From assembly GCA_018398815.1 (NCBI GenBank), contig CM031600.1:47466097-47530096 (forward strand): DNA of 64,000 nucleotides, read 5' to 3'. The notes beneath the pieces were generated by a model, which did not search any database, was not told the origin of the DNA, and worked only from the letters and a program-made list of their open reading frames with translations. How positions within the stretch are numbered: position 1 is the first letter of the stretch; each line of letters starts with the position of its first letter. Position numbers and translations under genes: made by a program. This document shows, piece by piece, positions 10,735 to 26,483 of the stretch. The stretch is from Conus ventricosus (taxonomy: Eukaryota; Mollusca; Gastropoda; Neogastropoda; Conidae).

Positions 10735-13700
10735 CTGCAAATAAGATGCAAGAAAGGCTGATGTCACATGACCACAATAACAAAAAACGCTATGGCATTG
10801 TAAAACTGAGTAAAAGTAATGGACATCTTGCTCTTTGTACTAATACCTTGATTTTATAGGTAATAAATAATCAAACAATTTTTTTAACATGCTTGGTTTC
10901 ATTTGCTTAAAAGAAAATAAGTATAATTTTTAAAAAGCATGTGTGTATGCATGCAGAAGATTTGAGTTTAACTGATCCTTTGACCCTAATTAGGGATGGA
11001 GGATAAGAGTTCAATAACGCTTCACCAACACCCTGTGAATCAAGCAAGAAAAGGATCATATATTTGCAAATAACAAGGCAATCAAAAAAATGAAATTAAA
11101 TGGCAGACCAGCAATTGTCAAGTGACTTTATGAAATGGATCAGTTTTGCTAATTGTAGCCGGCTAATAATTTTTACCAGCTGACAAGAACCTGCAAAGAT
11201 TAAACATTGATCTGGAGTGGACGTTCTTCTTGGGTATATATTTCACTCTAACATTCGAGTATTTCAGATATTCCAAGACAAAATAGAATTCATCTCTGAA
11301 AGCACCCATGTCACAATTTTTAAACACATTTTCATGGGAAGTCACATTCCATTTACCTTATTCAATATCAAGTTTATGACAACTACATCAAAAATGTGTA
11401 AGAGGAAAACAAACACATCTGAGAACTGCATAATGTACAAGAAAAACAAACTGATAACTGCATAATATATTATTCTTGTCCATTAAATGTCCTAAACTTT
11501 CTACACAAAAGACATTTGCTCTCACTTGGTTTCCCGCTCATGCTTATAATAATTATATACATACACATGGAAAAAAGTTTTGGGATGCGGAATTGATGAC
11601 ACCTTTCCTCAGTGTGGAGTGGGCCATTTCACAACCCATCGAAAGATGGACCAACAGGGCCAATTTTTCACTTGAGCCATCTTTTCAAAATCAAGAAAAA
11701 AAATCCAGACTGTATAAGATGCCGTTAGCTTACCTGACATGCACACGCTCTAAACTAGGCTGGCAACAAAATAAATAGGTAATAATCCACTCTCTCAAAT
11801 TGCCTCTCACAGAGTTACCACCCCTGGCTGCTACATCATGATTATCAACTTTCAGCTGCTGTTCAATTTTCATTCCTCTCCAGTTGAAGCATGCACCTTA
11901 ATTTCACTCTCATGTTTCTTTTCCAACGTACCACTTGGCCATGGTTTAAGCTGAAACTTCATTCAGAACCGAGTGAAGATTATATTTGCCTATAAGAATT
12001 CACGATTTTTGAATTTCTTTATGACAATTCAAAGTTGATTTGGCAACTGCTAACCTCAAGCTTGTTTGATTTGATTTTGCTGTTTCAAGTTTGTTCATTG
12101 ATCTCCTTAAGAGACGCGAGGACATGATGATAATCCTACAGTGTTTAGCCAGTTCCTTTCAAATGCCTTTTTACTGACTATATAACATTCTGCCTCATCT
12201 ACAGGTGTTTGGATTGTGGCCACAATGTCTTTGGGAAATACTTGATTTTGTTTTTCTTTCTTTCCTTTTTTTAAGAAGCCCGGGTTAGATCTACAAAATA
12301 CACTATATCTTTGGTCTTGTATTTCTTCTTGGGAACTCTTTTTGCTAATGCCCCCCTCTGTATGTGGGCTAGTAAAGCTCAATATAACCAGAGAATACCC
12401 AGCTATCCAGCATCAATGTGGTGTTATGGTAAGCATGATTAGCAGAGTGTAATACAACTCCCTCCACCCCAAGCCTGTGGCCTAAGGATCGCCCTGGAGG
12501 CAGTCTGTGTAGTCATCCACCACAATGGAGCTGAAACTGTCACATGGATGACCCTCTTCCTTCTGTCAGCCTGTCTTCGTCATCCACACAGACCGAGTCA
12601 GTGGCTCTTGACTATGATGCTGTCTCTGCAGGCACATCTGCAGTCTTCTTCCAGCCCCTGACGCATGGATGGGGAATGGATCAACTGTCCAGCGAGTTCA
12701 CCTGAGAAGCATCTTATTTGGACAGAGTTGGGTCCTCCCCTTCTCTACTGCAGCATAGCCTGAGAAATGCCAATACCCCCCCCCCCCCCCCCCACCCTAA
12801 AAGATCAGTCGAATAGTGACGGTGAACAGACACAGATTCATAGTTATGCCTAAAAGCCACAATCACTAAATTCACATCAAAAATTTCCAGAATCGAGGGC
12901 TTTGCTGCCAGGCTAGCACTCTGGTGGAATTTTGCAAAGGCAAATATTGTGCAAGTTGTAGGCTGAAACGTATTTAAATCAATATTCTGAAAGTCAGGCC
13001 TGATATGACCTGCGTGGCCAGGCGGGCTATAAAGAGCAGAAACCAAACTGTTCTTCAGAGAGATGTCCAAGCACCAGAGCATCTGCTCTGGATTCCCTAA
13101 ATGGCCCAGCTTTTGCTGCACAGCAATCCTTGACATATCAACAAAATTTCTATCTCTCCTCCTTTCCTGTTCATTTCTTCTGCTGTCCTGTACTTTTCAG
13201 TTAAATACAGAATCAATTATTTTTAGGCACACAGAAAAAGGAGGGATGATCCATAGCGATCTCTGGGATATGTTAGCCAGCTTACTCAATGTAGGGGGAG
13301 TAACTGCTTCCTGACAGCATAAACTTTTTGAAAATGAGAGTATGACGCCTTTTTGCTAACTGACAACTAGTGTCTTGCGCGAGATGCATACTGCATCTAC
13401 GTTGGTCATGTCCTCTTCCTTAACTGGATAGTTGCTGGTACACTGCCTTTTCCAGCTGCATATACCTAACAGCTGGTTCCAATCTTTGGAGAAAAGTTTT
13501 CAGAAATATTTAGCCTGACTGGAACCTGTTAATCCCCTCCTCCACCTCACAGACAAGGGAAGGGATTGGATACTGAATAACGGCCAACGAATGAGTAAAT
13601 TATGATGTAGCAGTCTGGGGTGACAACTTTGTGACAGTCAGTCTGAGAGAACTGTACATATACACAACACCTACGCATGCAGCACTTCACTTACTTTGAA

Positions 13701-16700
13701 GATGATGCAGATGGCGTGGAATGATCTTTCTTGGACTTCTTGGCAGGTGGACCATCCCCTCAGCTCTACGCTTCACAGCTGAAACACACAGTAAACTGTG
13801 AAATCTCCTGAAGAAGGTCAAACTAACTGCTCAATCACCTCAAGGAGACTTTGCTGGTAGTGTTAGTGATATGGGTTGCTAAGTAGTGAAGACATGTATC
13901 TTATAAACTGTAACCGAAAATTAATGGAAACATACACACAGACAAATGTTATGTAAACTGTGGCCTGTTTGATTAAAGCGCATAGACCTGTCAACTTCCT
14001 GAAGATAAAAACGTGGGGAACAAATTACAGCTACAGAGGGGAGGAGTGGAAGGTGCAATGGAAGATGGACCAAAACAGCAGAAAAACAAAACAGGCAGTT
14101 CTCCAGGGCACCTGCTGCACATAACAAAGTAACAGGGTTTTTTTCCCCCCCTTTCAAACTATTTTTAATAAGTCTTCTTTCAGATTGCGTATTATCGGCG
14201 AAAAAAAAAAATCACTGAGTGGGGGTGGTGTTCCCAAGATTTCCAGCAGCTAAAACAAGAGGAGGAAATCAGTTGAAAAAAAGCATTCAGCTGGGTTAAA
14301 CCATAAAAGTGGTCAATAAAAAGACATGCCTGTAATCTTGAAACCAAACAATAGCACCTTTTACTGTGTAACTATTACAAAAGTTAACCACATATAAACA
14401 CATAATATTGGAGTATGATTACAAAGGAAAGGTAAATAAACAAGATGGCCCAAAAGAAAAAAAAATAAACAGCTCTCTCTCTTGCTCTTTTCCTGGTACT
14501 GTACTCCAAACTTTCATCCCAAAGTACATATTCCTCTTGCATGGACACATGCAATGCTTATTTTTCACAGTTTCTGTTCTGGGCTTGTGTTTCCGGCATG
14601 TCAGGTGATCACTCGCAGCTATGAAAGCAACAACAGCTGAACTTCATTTTAGGGAATACAAAATGCAGAATGCACAAAAATTCAAGTTCAGTTTGCAGAC
14701 AACATCTCCAGGACTTTCATAACTGGCAAGTCTTGATCAACCATTCCCACTTTCAGATGTGTCAAACTTTCCCGATGAAACTTCAATCTTTTTTTTAAAA
14801 ACAATCTGCTCTTATATTGTGCTGAAACTTTCACGTCCTTTTTCTTTTGAACAAACGGTTGTTACGTTCTGCTTAAACTTTTCATGTTCTTTTTTCCCCT
14901 TAGAACAATCTGCTGTTACTTGTGCTGAAGCTTCTCATGTTGAACAAACTGCTGTTATACTTTGTCTTCAAGCACATGGCTACCACCACAGTATACAGCA
15001 ATGAACGCCAGGCACATGAAGTGTCCAGCAAAATAAGTCTACAGCGTAATTTCACTGCTGATCTTTACTGCTCAGAGGAGTGTTAACAGCTTGGCTGACC
15101 ACTACTGCAGCCCACAATATTGCACACCTGATTTTTCTCCATTTTTTTCCAGAAGGGAATTGAAAATTTGGTGAATCTGATTTTACAAGAGAGAGAAATC
15201 CATAACCAGCCATCAGTTGAACAGTTTGCAACATGCTAAACAAAACAAATGTCTTACGTTTGGAGTCTGTGACATCTGCAGAAGTGGCAGCTGCTGCCCC
15301 TTTGCCGTCGATCTTCTCTGCTGCCTTCTTCTTCTCCATCCTCTCTTTCTGTAAAATATAGAACCAAACCATTCCATCACAAAGTGCAATACCTTCCCTC
15401 TGTGTGTGTGTGTGCATGGTGTGTGTGCATTTAAAGTGCTCAGGTGTCAAGTAAATGCAAACAGGAAGTTACATTCACAACAGTCGAAGAATCACAGGAT
15501 ACAAACATCCAGAAGTTACAAGCTGCCATTTTTTTCACTTTATATTACAGCCTAGGGACTACATTATTGCAGGGAATATATCATGGCCATTAACATGTCA
15601 AGATGCATTTCATATATGTGTGCAAAACACACATATACACACAAATGCACAAACGTGCACACACACATATACACCATTCCATTATTCCAAACAAGATTAC
15701 GACTGTTGAAAACCAGAACTGTTTTTACCTCTGTTAGAGATTCCAATTACTTCTGGTAGAACATTTCTAAATGAGTCTTCATAGAATCTTCTTTTAGGCG
15801 CTATGTCAAACATCCTGCCAATCCTAGCAATCTGTAAAGTCTAAGAACAAGTTTCACAGAGCGGCTCATCACATGGTATGCATTGTGGAACCTTCACTCC
15901 TTTAAAACATAACAGGCGTGTATATATTAGATGGGTGGCCTATGTGTAACCAGCATAAAACTGTTTTTGTCTATAGCCACCAGCAGTAGTTAGTAGGAAA
16001 CTCTTAAATTAAAAGTTTGGATACATCTGAACATTTTCATCATCCGTTCAGTGCGTTTCATTCCTCTTTCCAGAGATCTTCAATGCAGCTATGAACTTTG
16101 GTTTGCAGACCTGTGTATTCTTTCTTTGTGGCATTCTTGGCAATATAACCAGCCCCCTCACTACCTTGAATGCCAACAGGAATGAGAACCCAAGTGAAAA
16201 CCATGTTGTAACCATCAGATTTCACAGAGGTGCAAAACGGAACAAAAAAGTTCAGGGTGACGGGGTCATGGACAGTAATGGCTTCCCAGAGAAGAAGGGG
16301 TGGTCGGACAGGATGAGAAAGTCCTGCTGTACAGACTGGCTGCTATAGTCCAAACATTCACCTGAATGACCGTCTTTGCGACATCATAACTGTGTGCCTG
16401 ACAGCACACAAAGAACTGTACTTTGTATATTCATGTACAAAACACAAACAAAACACCGCTGATAAATGCAAGCACATCGAAGCAACAACAGTCATTCTGG
16501 CAAACAAAACCAAAACAAGAGAATAAAATAATGAAAAAAGGACTTGTGCTGCAGCAGTGACCTCTCACTGGCAGAGGGTGACTACACTACAAACCACACA
16601 TTTCACAGAGGAAATCTGTGGGAGCAGTAAAGCCACTCCACACCAAACTGAAGCCAGACCTGCATGAGAAGAGCTGAGGTGAACTTGTCATCCTTGTCGA

Positions 16701-17566
16701 TGTCCGAGTCGCTGTCGGAGCTGGAGCTGCTGCTCTCACTGCCTCCTGAACACACACACAATCTCCATGTATTTCTCTGTCGCCATGCACACACATCATT
16801 TCAATCTATCAATACCTTATGTAATTCAACCAGAAACACTGTTATCACAGACCTGCCAACCCCCTAAGAGACCAGTGAGTAAGAATTGAAGCTCAGTGAG
16901 GCAGAAATGTGTAATTTCTGAGAGCTAAGAGTAATCAAGCGCAACATTTACCTTTTTCAAACAAACACGATACGATGAAATTGTTCACACAATTTTTGTG
17001 AACTTTACTTTTCTTCAAAAACAAGCTTTTGTTTTAAGTGTCACAAGAAATCTCTACAAATTATGAAAATGTAGAATACACTGGAAACACACACAAATCC
17101 CCTAAACCATCATGGCATGGCACACCAAGGCTTGATAGTGTGCCAGAAACAACCTAAAAAATTGGAAATGAAATGAGGCAGGGAACAGTAAACAATAAAC
17201 AAGTGGGGTAACGTTTGCTCCCATAAGGAAACCTAACACAAAGTAACTTTTATTCAAGACTGGCACAGCCTTTTAAACTTGAATAAGGTCAGACAAATAC
17301 ATAGACGAACAATCTAATAGTGGGGGAAAAAAACAAGCGCAAGCCAACAACTCAACTGTCTTGATAGTAATTACTTGGCAAAGATTTGGACTTGGGGAGG
17401 GGAGGGGGGAGTTCGAAGATGGAGAAACTGGGAACATGAAATTAAGAAAATATATAACCTAAAAAATGTTCTCCCCTGTTGCTGATTCTGTGCATGTGGG
17501 GTTGGCTATCAGCTCAGCGGTGATTGTGTCATTTTTTAAGTATCGCACCACCCCAGGAAAAAATTT

Positions 17567-17604
<38 letters not shown>

Positions 17605-20600
17605 TTCCTGACTCCCATCAATCCCCAACACAAACGGTCCATTCTGCAGTCGAGATGCAGCAGCAGTTTAGGCTTCCATGACAAGGGTCCTTACATGTGT
17701 GCTGTCTTTGTTCGACCGCTCTTGAACTGTTCGGCGATCTCCGAATCTGAGAACGCTTCTTTAAAAAGCTGGATGCATGGTCGGCTGCGCTAAGAGCGAT
17801 GTGGTGCTCGACGAAAAATCCGGCCACCGATGCTTCAGCCCGAATTACCCTTTTCCTAATTTCATCCTTTTTTGAGGTGTCTACACTCTGAAAAAACTGT
17901 GTGATGCTGGAAGAATTCGGCGCGTTAGAGGAATCGATGTGCTCGCGTGACTCAGGTGACACTTCACATCCACCATCCCGCCATTGGAAATTGTGAAGTC
18001 CCACTCGCAAGTGGTACACCGTGCACAATTTACACCTTTAGCCGAAGGTCGTATGCAGGGGAACTTTTCCGAGTATTCTTTTCGGAACTTTTGACCAAGT
18101 TTTTTCTTGTTCGCATCTTGTCCAAAACTTTCTTCTCCACGTTTTGACATTTTCGTAGCTAAAACTTAAAAAAGACGCCAACTTCGCTGAATGGTAAAGA
18201 TGGTGAAACGAACTGCGCATGACCGGAAACGCTTCTTGAAGATTACTGGTTATACGCACGGCGCCATGCGTGTCTGTACATAAGCCGATTTTTTCGTCCG
18301 TTTTTTTTTTCTTTTTTTTTGAAAACTTTCAATGCGTAATTTTTTGGCTAAATGCGTAAGGGCGTAAGAATTATCACTTGGGCGTAATAAATTACGCGAA
18401 ATGCGTAATGGTTGGCAGGTCTGTTATCATGACTACTGGGGGAAAAAGGATATTTTCATGAGGTTAGATCTACGCATTTCGACACAGACATTGCCTATAT
18501 GATCGAAGATGTGCTCATCTACTAAATAATTTCTAGAATTCCAAACAAAAAAATCTGGATTTCCATAGTATCACACCTTTTTGAGCAGTGCTTTTTCTTT
18601 CTTCTAATACATGTACAATTCCAGTTGTTGTTATGCGAAGAGATTCTTTTGCATTCACTGTAAGAATCGTTCTCAAACACAAAAACTGCAATTTTAGATT
18701 AAAACAAAATTTTTAAAAAGAAAGAAAAAGAAAAAAAAAATAACCAATGGCCCCTCTACATTTGCACAACAGTTTCAAACTCATGTTTCAAAATTATTCA
18801 TCCTAATAAAAAAATTTTAATATGGCTTGCTTCACATCTTTGATTCAGACAGCTTTGCACTTGCCATTTTACATGGCACTCATCATACTTAGTGATTTGA
18901 GCCAGTGAGTCACTTATTTTAAATCGATAATGTTTCAATGCTCTTCTCCCTAAGTCCTGCATTTACGGTAGTTTCATCTGAATCACCACTCCAGTCTTCC
19001 ACTGGCGTTCTAAACATTGCGTCAAAACATGGCTAATTCAGCACTTCTTCATCATGCTGCAGTATACGCAGGTAGAAATACTTCATATTCTGTCATTGAA
19101 GCATTTTTTTGTCTATTGTTTTCTTTAGTTTTTTTGTTTTTTTTAATTCCTATAACCTTTCTCTATCGGTCTGGTTGACATTCCCATGCCACAAAATTCA
19201 CTGACTTCCCATTTCCACAATTTAACTGACTCCATCCACAAAATGTTCGCTGACTCCCATACCACAAATTTCATTGAGGCCCCCATGCCACATATTCACT
19301 GACTCCCATGCCACAAATTTCACAGACTCCCATGCCACATTTTCACTGACTCCCATGCCACAAATTTCATTGACTCCCATGCCACAAATTTCATTGACTC
19401 CCATGCCACAAATTTCACCGACTCCCATGCCACAAATTTCATGGGCTCCCATGCCACAAATTTCATTGACTCCCATGCCACAAATTTCACAGACTCCCAT
19501 GCACAAATTTCATGGGCTCCCATGCCACAAATTTCATGGGCTCCCATGCCACAAATTTCACTGACTCCCATGCCACAAATTTCATGGGCTGCCATGCCAC
19601 AAATTTCATTGGCCCCCATGCCACAAATTTCAGCCTCCCCATACACTGCCACATCCGGATGCTGGCAAAGCTAAGTTAAATATCCATTTTGAATTTTCAC
19701 TGATAAACTGAATCAGTCTATTGTGGATTATCCACAGAAATGTGATAGCATCCACTGCTTCACAACAGGAAGTTTTTGTAGATACAACAGAAAATGTGCA
19801 GTTGTGGACAGTCAACAAATTCTACTATGAGCGTGCACCCGAAATGCGAGCGTGGAACATAAGCCTTGTTCTTATGATCTTGTCCCAACCGTCCACACCC
19901 TCACTCAACATAAGCACCCTCATGTTCTGTTTTTCATTGTGATTTTTTGTTTTCAAATTTACATAAATTTTCTGTTTCTTGTCTCATGCTTTGAAAAAAC
20001 AATTCTAATCAGATAACCAGATTATCTAATCAGATAAGAGAAATTATTACTTTTACTGATAACTCTCCTTCATTCAATTTACAGCTGAGTCCTTTTCAAT
20101 AAATCAAAAACAGAACCCTTCAAACCTGTCACATTAAAAAGTCCACAAATGTGTACAGGGTTCCTACAGACTCCCAAGAACAAAATTCAAGGAGTTTTCA
20201 AGGAGCGTTTATTTTATTTCAAGGCAAGAGGTGGCACGAAAATTACACCATTATTCTTTTACAACTTCTTTTTTTTCTATTGTTTATGTTTTTTAAAAAA
20301 ACGAACATGGAAAAAACATATTTGGGAGATTTCAAAGCTCTTGTGTGATTTGGGGACCACAAATGGTGGCAAAATTATGAAAATTGAAAAAAAGGTTCAT
20401 GACAAGAACTGTATTTGTATCATAGCAGACATAAGGCACTTGAAGCATGACTTTTCTTGTTTTGCTGAGCTATAGTAATGCAATGACAAAAGGATTTTTA
20501 TATACTGTTTTGCTGAGCTATAGTAATGCAATTACAAAAGGATTTTCATAAATCTAAACTGCTTGTTTTTCAATAATCTTTTTCCATATGGTGGCCATCA

Positions 20601-21262
20601 GGCTTCGAGTTTCATTGCTTTCGAATTATTCCAATAGAAATAGCAAATGATATGTGCTGTTTTGACTTATAAATAAAATATATTGTATGCAGAAATCCTT
20701 TCTGATCAACAGAAAAAAAATTACCAAGATAGCTAGTCTGGATCCAGAGATATTGAATGAAAGTGAGGTGCAATGCCAAATGTCGCCAAATACTTGGATT
20801 TTCCCTCACCACACTGAAATCCTTTGGTGATTTGACCATCTGGAAACATTGTTTGAAAATCTGAGAATTCTGTTCACAAGAGCTGAAGCTTTGGTGCGCG
20901 TTTACAGTTTTCAGTGTCCACAGAATTTCAGATTTCAGCACATCTGTCTTTGAGCAAAACGAGTCCACTGTGGCTGAAGAGCTGGTACTGGATTCGCGCA
21001 CGGACACATCACGATTGGGATATAATGACAACACAACATTCGCGTTCGACACTGCTGCTGCCGTCTTGGTCATAAGTATGAGATGGGTATCGCTGCTGAA
21101 GATCTCGCCACCAGTAGAGCCGAGCTATGTGCTTTTTGGTTCCATGACACTTCAGCGCCACCATTTCAGCACCACCATTTCAGCGTGGCGAGTTTTCAGC
21201 GCCGTACATTTCAGCACCGTACATTTCAGTGCTAAACGGCCAAACGAGAGGAGAGAGAGAGA

Positions 21263-21300
<38 letters not shown>

Positions 21301-24300
21301 TAGCTAAACACATAAACTAGCTAATCACATTTTTTTTTAACAAGTTGAACTTTAATGATAAATCATCTAAAACCCATGGTGTCCATTAAAATCACCAAAA
21401 TCACTTGGTGTCTCTCCATTGTAAAACATGCCTAGTTGGCCTAAAACATGAACGCAAATGCAAGTCCCTCCATCGTGTCCATGAAAATGTACGATGTTGA
21501 AATGTTCCGCGCTGAATGTACGGCGTTGATAAGACGCCGCGCTGAAATGGTGGCGCTAAATTGGTGGGCTGAAATGATGGCGCTGAAATGACGTGTTACC
21601 GTGCTTTTTTCCTTTGCTGTGGCTAGTCGGGGCACTCTCGCCCATCGAAACTTTTTTTGCAGACTGTGCACAAGCAGGTATGTTTGTTGGCTTTGTCTTC
21701 TCTCGCCCAGTCAGAAAACTCGGGTTTATCCAACCACAGACGGTTAAAGCACGTTCCCCCCAGGTATTTTCAAGCTCCGTTCACAATGAACTGAACAAGC
21801 CGGAAGCGCAAGACCTTTTCTTCACGCATGCGTAGAATTTAAAAATTGCGGAAGTTACAAATTATCTCCCTTGGTTCATTCTTTAGCAGACGACAACGTG
21901 GGATCGCGATGATGTAAAAATTTTGAAAATAATTTTTCATCCACCTGAACAATAAAATCAAACTGCCGTTTTTTTTCTTGCCACATTAAAAATATTTTGG
22001 AGACGATGGTTTGATTTTCAAGGAGGTTTGGTCAACATAACATTTTATTGATTTTCAAGGGGTTTGAAGGTCTTGAAATTGGCTCTCAGAAATCAAGGAG
22101 TTTCAAGGAGCGTACGAACCCTGTGCGTATCACAAAGGGCGTAAGGGGCAAGAGGGAGTGGTGAGATTTAGAACTACTGACTTAGCAATGTGAGAGTTCA
22201 AGTTAACAACTTTACTAATATCCCATTGGTGCACTTAATATCCTGATCACAAAATGTTGAACAACAGACCAGCTCTTGACGAAGAACCAAAGACTCACTC
22301 TTCTCTTTGGGTGGTTTCTCATCATCCTTTTTCTCTTCCTCCTCGATCTCCTCCTCTTCCTTGGTCTCTTCCTCCTCTTCTTCCTCTTCATCAGAGTTGA
22401 GGATGTTGCGGAGTCCACCCTCGTCAGCCACCCCCTTCTCTTCGTACTTTTTCTCCTTCTCTTCTGGCTCTGACATGCCACTACTGTACAAAGATAACAT
22501 GTACACATACAAACATGTACATGTATACATGGACAAATGGAAATACGCATACCAAATGTGCACACACACCACACACACACATACATACGCACACACACAT
22601 GCACGCATGCATGCACACACACACGCATGCACGCACACTCACACACACACGGTTAAGAAAAGAAGGGCAAAGCTGACCATGCTCCTCCTTGGAGGGAAAA
22701 AGGCAAACCAACAAATTCTGGCAATTTTAGGTTTGAAAAAACAAAAACCTCTACACTATTTCCTGTTGATGCTATATGATAAAAATTACATGGAGAAACA
22801 TGATGATGTCAGCAAAGACAGATAAAGATGAAAGCTAGTCCTTAACCACATTTCAGATATCCAGAATTCAAAATCCATGAAAATATGTCCATATCACTAC
22901 CACAACTCCAGATCCTATCCAAACTCCAGATAGATTGAACCAAAGCAAAACATCCACAACTCCAGCATGCAGCATCAACTATCCACAGCCTTGCACTATC
23001 CACAACTCAATGATTAACTATCCACAAGCTCCTATGATCAACTATCCACAAGCTCCTAGCGACCAACTATCCACAAGCTCATGTAACTACTACCAACAAG
23101 CTTCAATGATCAACTATCCACAAGCTCCTACGATCAACTATCCACAAGCTCTGCAACATATCCACAAGTTCAATGATTAACTATCCACAAGCTCCATCGA
23201 ATCAACTATTCACAAGCTCCTAGCGACCACTATCCACAAGCTTCAATGATTAACTATCCACAAGCTCCAATGATCAACTATCCACAAGCTCCATTGATCA
23301 ACTATCCACAAGCTCCAATGATCAACTATCCACAAGCTCCAATGATCAATACAATCCACAAGCTCCAATGATCAACTATCACAAGCTCCAATGATCAACT
23401 ATCCACAAGCTCCAAGTGATCAACTATCCACAAGCTCCAGGATCAACTATCCACAAGCTCCAATGATCAACTATCCACAAGCTCCAAGTGATCAACTATC
23501 CACAGCTCCAAGTGATCAACTATCCACACGCTCCAATGATCAACTATCCACAAGCTCCAAGTATCACTATCCACAAGCTCCAAGTATCAACTATCCACAA
23601 GCTTCAGTAACAACTACCAACAAGCTCCACTGAACAACTACCAAAGCTCAATTGAACAACTATCACAAGTTCCAATGATCACATCTATCAGCTTCAAGTG
23701 TCAACTATCCATCAGCTCATGATCAACTAGTCCACTAAGCTCTCAGTTAACAGCTATCCATAGCTCCATGTAAGTCAACTATCAGCTTCATGTGAACATA
23801 TCCATTACCTAGCAACCAACTCATAGCTCATGTAACACAATCCATTACAGTTCATGTCAACGGCGACTATCAGCTTCATGTCAACATATCCATTAGCTCT
23901 ATGTCAACGGCGACTATCAGCTTCATGTTCAACATATCCATTAGCTCTATGTCAACGGCGACTATCAGCTTCATGTCAACATATCCATTAGCTCTATGTC
24001 AACAGCAACTATCAGCTTCATGTCAACTATATCCATTAGCTCCATGTCAACGGCGACTATCAGCTTCATGTCAACATATCCATTAGCTCTATGTCAACGC
24101 ACTATCAGCTTCATGTCAACATATCCATTAGCTCCATGTCAACGGCGACTATCAGCTTCATGTCAACATATCCATTAGCTCTATGTCAACAGCAACTATC
24201 AGCTTCATGTCAACATATCCAATAGCTCCATGTCAACGGCGACTATCAGCTTCATGTCAACATATCCATTAGCTCTATGTCAACAGCACTATCAGCTTCA

Positions 24301-26430
24301 TGTCAACATATCCATTAGCTCCATGTCAACGGCGACTATCAGCTTCATGTCAACATATCCATTAGCTCTATGTCAACGGTGACTATCAGCTTCATGTCAA
24401 CATATCCATTAGCTCCATGTCAACGGCGACTATCAGCTTCATGTCAACATATCCATTAGCTCTATGTCAACAGCAACTATCAGCTTCATGTCAACATATC
24501 CATTAGCTCCATGTCAACGGCGACTATCAGCTTCATGTCAACATATCCATTAGCTCTATGTCAACGATGACTATCAGCTTCATGTCAACATATCCATTAG
24601 CTCCATGTCAACGGCGACTATCAGCTTCATGTCAACATATCCATTAGCTCTATGTCAACGGCGACTATCCTGAGCGCCATGTGAGCAACTATCCTGAGCT
24701 CCAGTCAACACAACTCCAAGCCTTATGCACAACTACATAGCTCATTCAAAACTATCAAAGCTCATTCAACACAACCTATCCATAAGCTTCATGTCAACAC
24801 AACCTATCCATAAGCTTCATGTCAACACAACCTATCCATAAGCTTCATGTCAACACATACTGTCTATGAACTCCATGTCGATGCTTACCATCTATCAACG
24901 CATATAAACAGCAGTACACCACCAGCTCCACATCAATTAAAGCAATCCTTCAGCTCCACGTGAACAACAACTATCAATGAGTTCCATGTCAACATCAGCT
25001 ATCCATCATCTTTATCTCAACACTAACTATCCATGCACGTCATAGGAGCACCAACTATCCATGAGCTCCAAGTCAACACATACTATCCATCAGCTCCATC
25101 TTGAATGCAACTAGACTGAGCTCCACATGAACTCCTAACTATCCACGAGCTTCATGTGAACTCCTAACTATCCACCAGCTCCAGGTCAACACCATGTTAT
25201 CCAAGTCATGCTAACACCAATTACCCACCAGTCTGACATCAACATCAACTATCCATTGGCTTTATGTCCACACCAACTCTCAGTCAGCTTGATGTCATAA
25301 CCAACTATCCATCAGCTTGACACTAAAACGAACTATCCATCAGGCTAACATCAACAACTATCAATTTGATATCTACACCAACTATCCCTCACCAATATGT
25401 CAACGCTGATACTCCCAACATTTCCATGTCAACATCAACTATACAAAGGCTCCATGTCAATACTGACCCTCCAGTAACTCCATGTCAACATCCCTTCTTT
25501 GTTTCTTTTCTTCTTTCTTTTTCTTTCTTAACTCTATCCAGCCGACAGCAACACAACAGCGCCATTCCTGCACGCCGCACACCGTGCACAGCGCGCATTC
25601 CCTGCTGACGCACAGATTTGGCCACTTTCTAATTTATTTTTACGGTAGCTCTACAACAACTGACAGTCTTGTGTTAGGTGTCACAGGAAAGAACAAACAC
25701 TCAACTCCCCTCATCACCAGATCCACTTTGTAATACGATTTCAAGCACTTCATTGAGCGAGAAATCGCTACACCCCCCCGCCTGACCGACATTTCTTCTC
25801 ACACAGGAAACACGTGCCGCGCGCGGCGTGCCGGTTTTGCCAGTTCTTTGTTTCAAAGCTGCTGGGGGCAGCCAAGTTCAATTTAGGCCACTGAAAGTAT
25901 GGTCGACAACTCGTTCCAACATCCCCAAGACTAGTTACAGCGCTTATTTCCCTTCTACCGTTTCATGCAAAGTGTAGGAATTTTTTATGTTCCCGTCGTG
26001 TGGTGGTGGTAACACGGGTGTACTGCTGTCTGTCCGTTACCCGGACTTGGGCGACTCGCCTCAAGGGAGAGAAATCCTGTTACCCACATTTGAACGACTC
26101 GGCTGGAAAAAGTTAAATCCATTCCTGTCCATCCTTCCATCTGTCTTTCTTTGATGTGCTTCCCTTACCTGCTGCTGTCTGATATATAGTCCACCTCCCT
26201 GTCGTCAAAGTCTCCTTCATCGCTCTCCTCGATGGCTTCATCATCCGAGTTCTGCTTGGCATTCTTCACCTTCTTTCTGGGTCTGCTATTAGCCTTCCCT
26301 TTCTTCTTCTTTTCCTTCTCTCCATCTGGGAACACAGACATGCATTACAGTTTGATACATATCAACCAACCCTGACCATCAGGACAGAACATGGTGGGGA
26401 AAGGTTGGGAATGAGGGTGGGGAAAGAAGT

Positions 26431-26483
<53 letters not shown>

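Noticed and set aside
19222..19674. Repeated EICGMGV protein on the minus strand
   Set aside because: Translation of a 24-bp minisatellite; frame openness follows from unit length.
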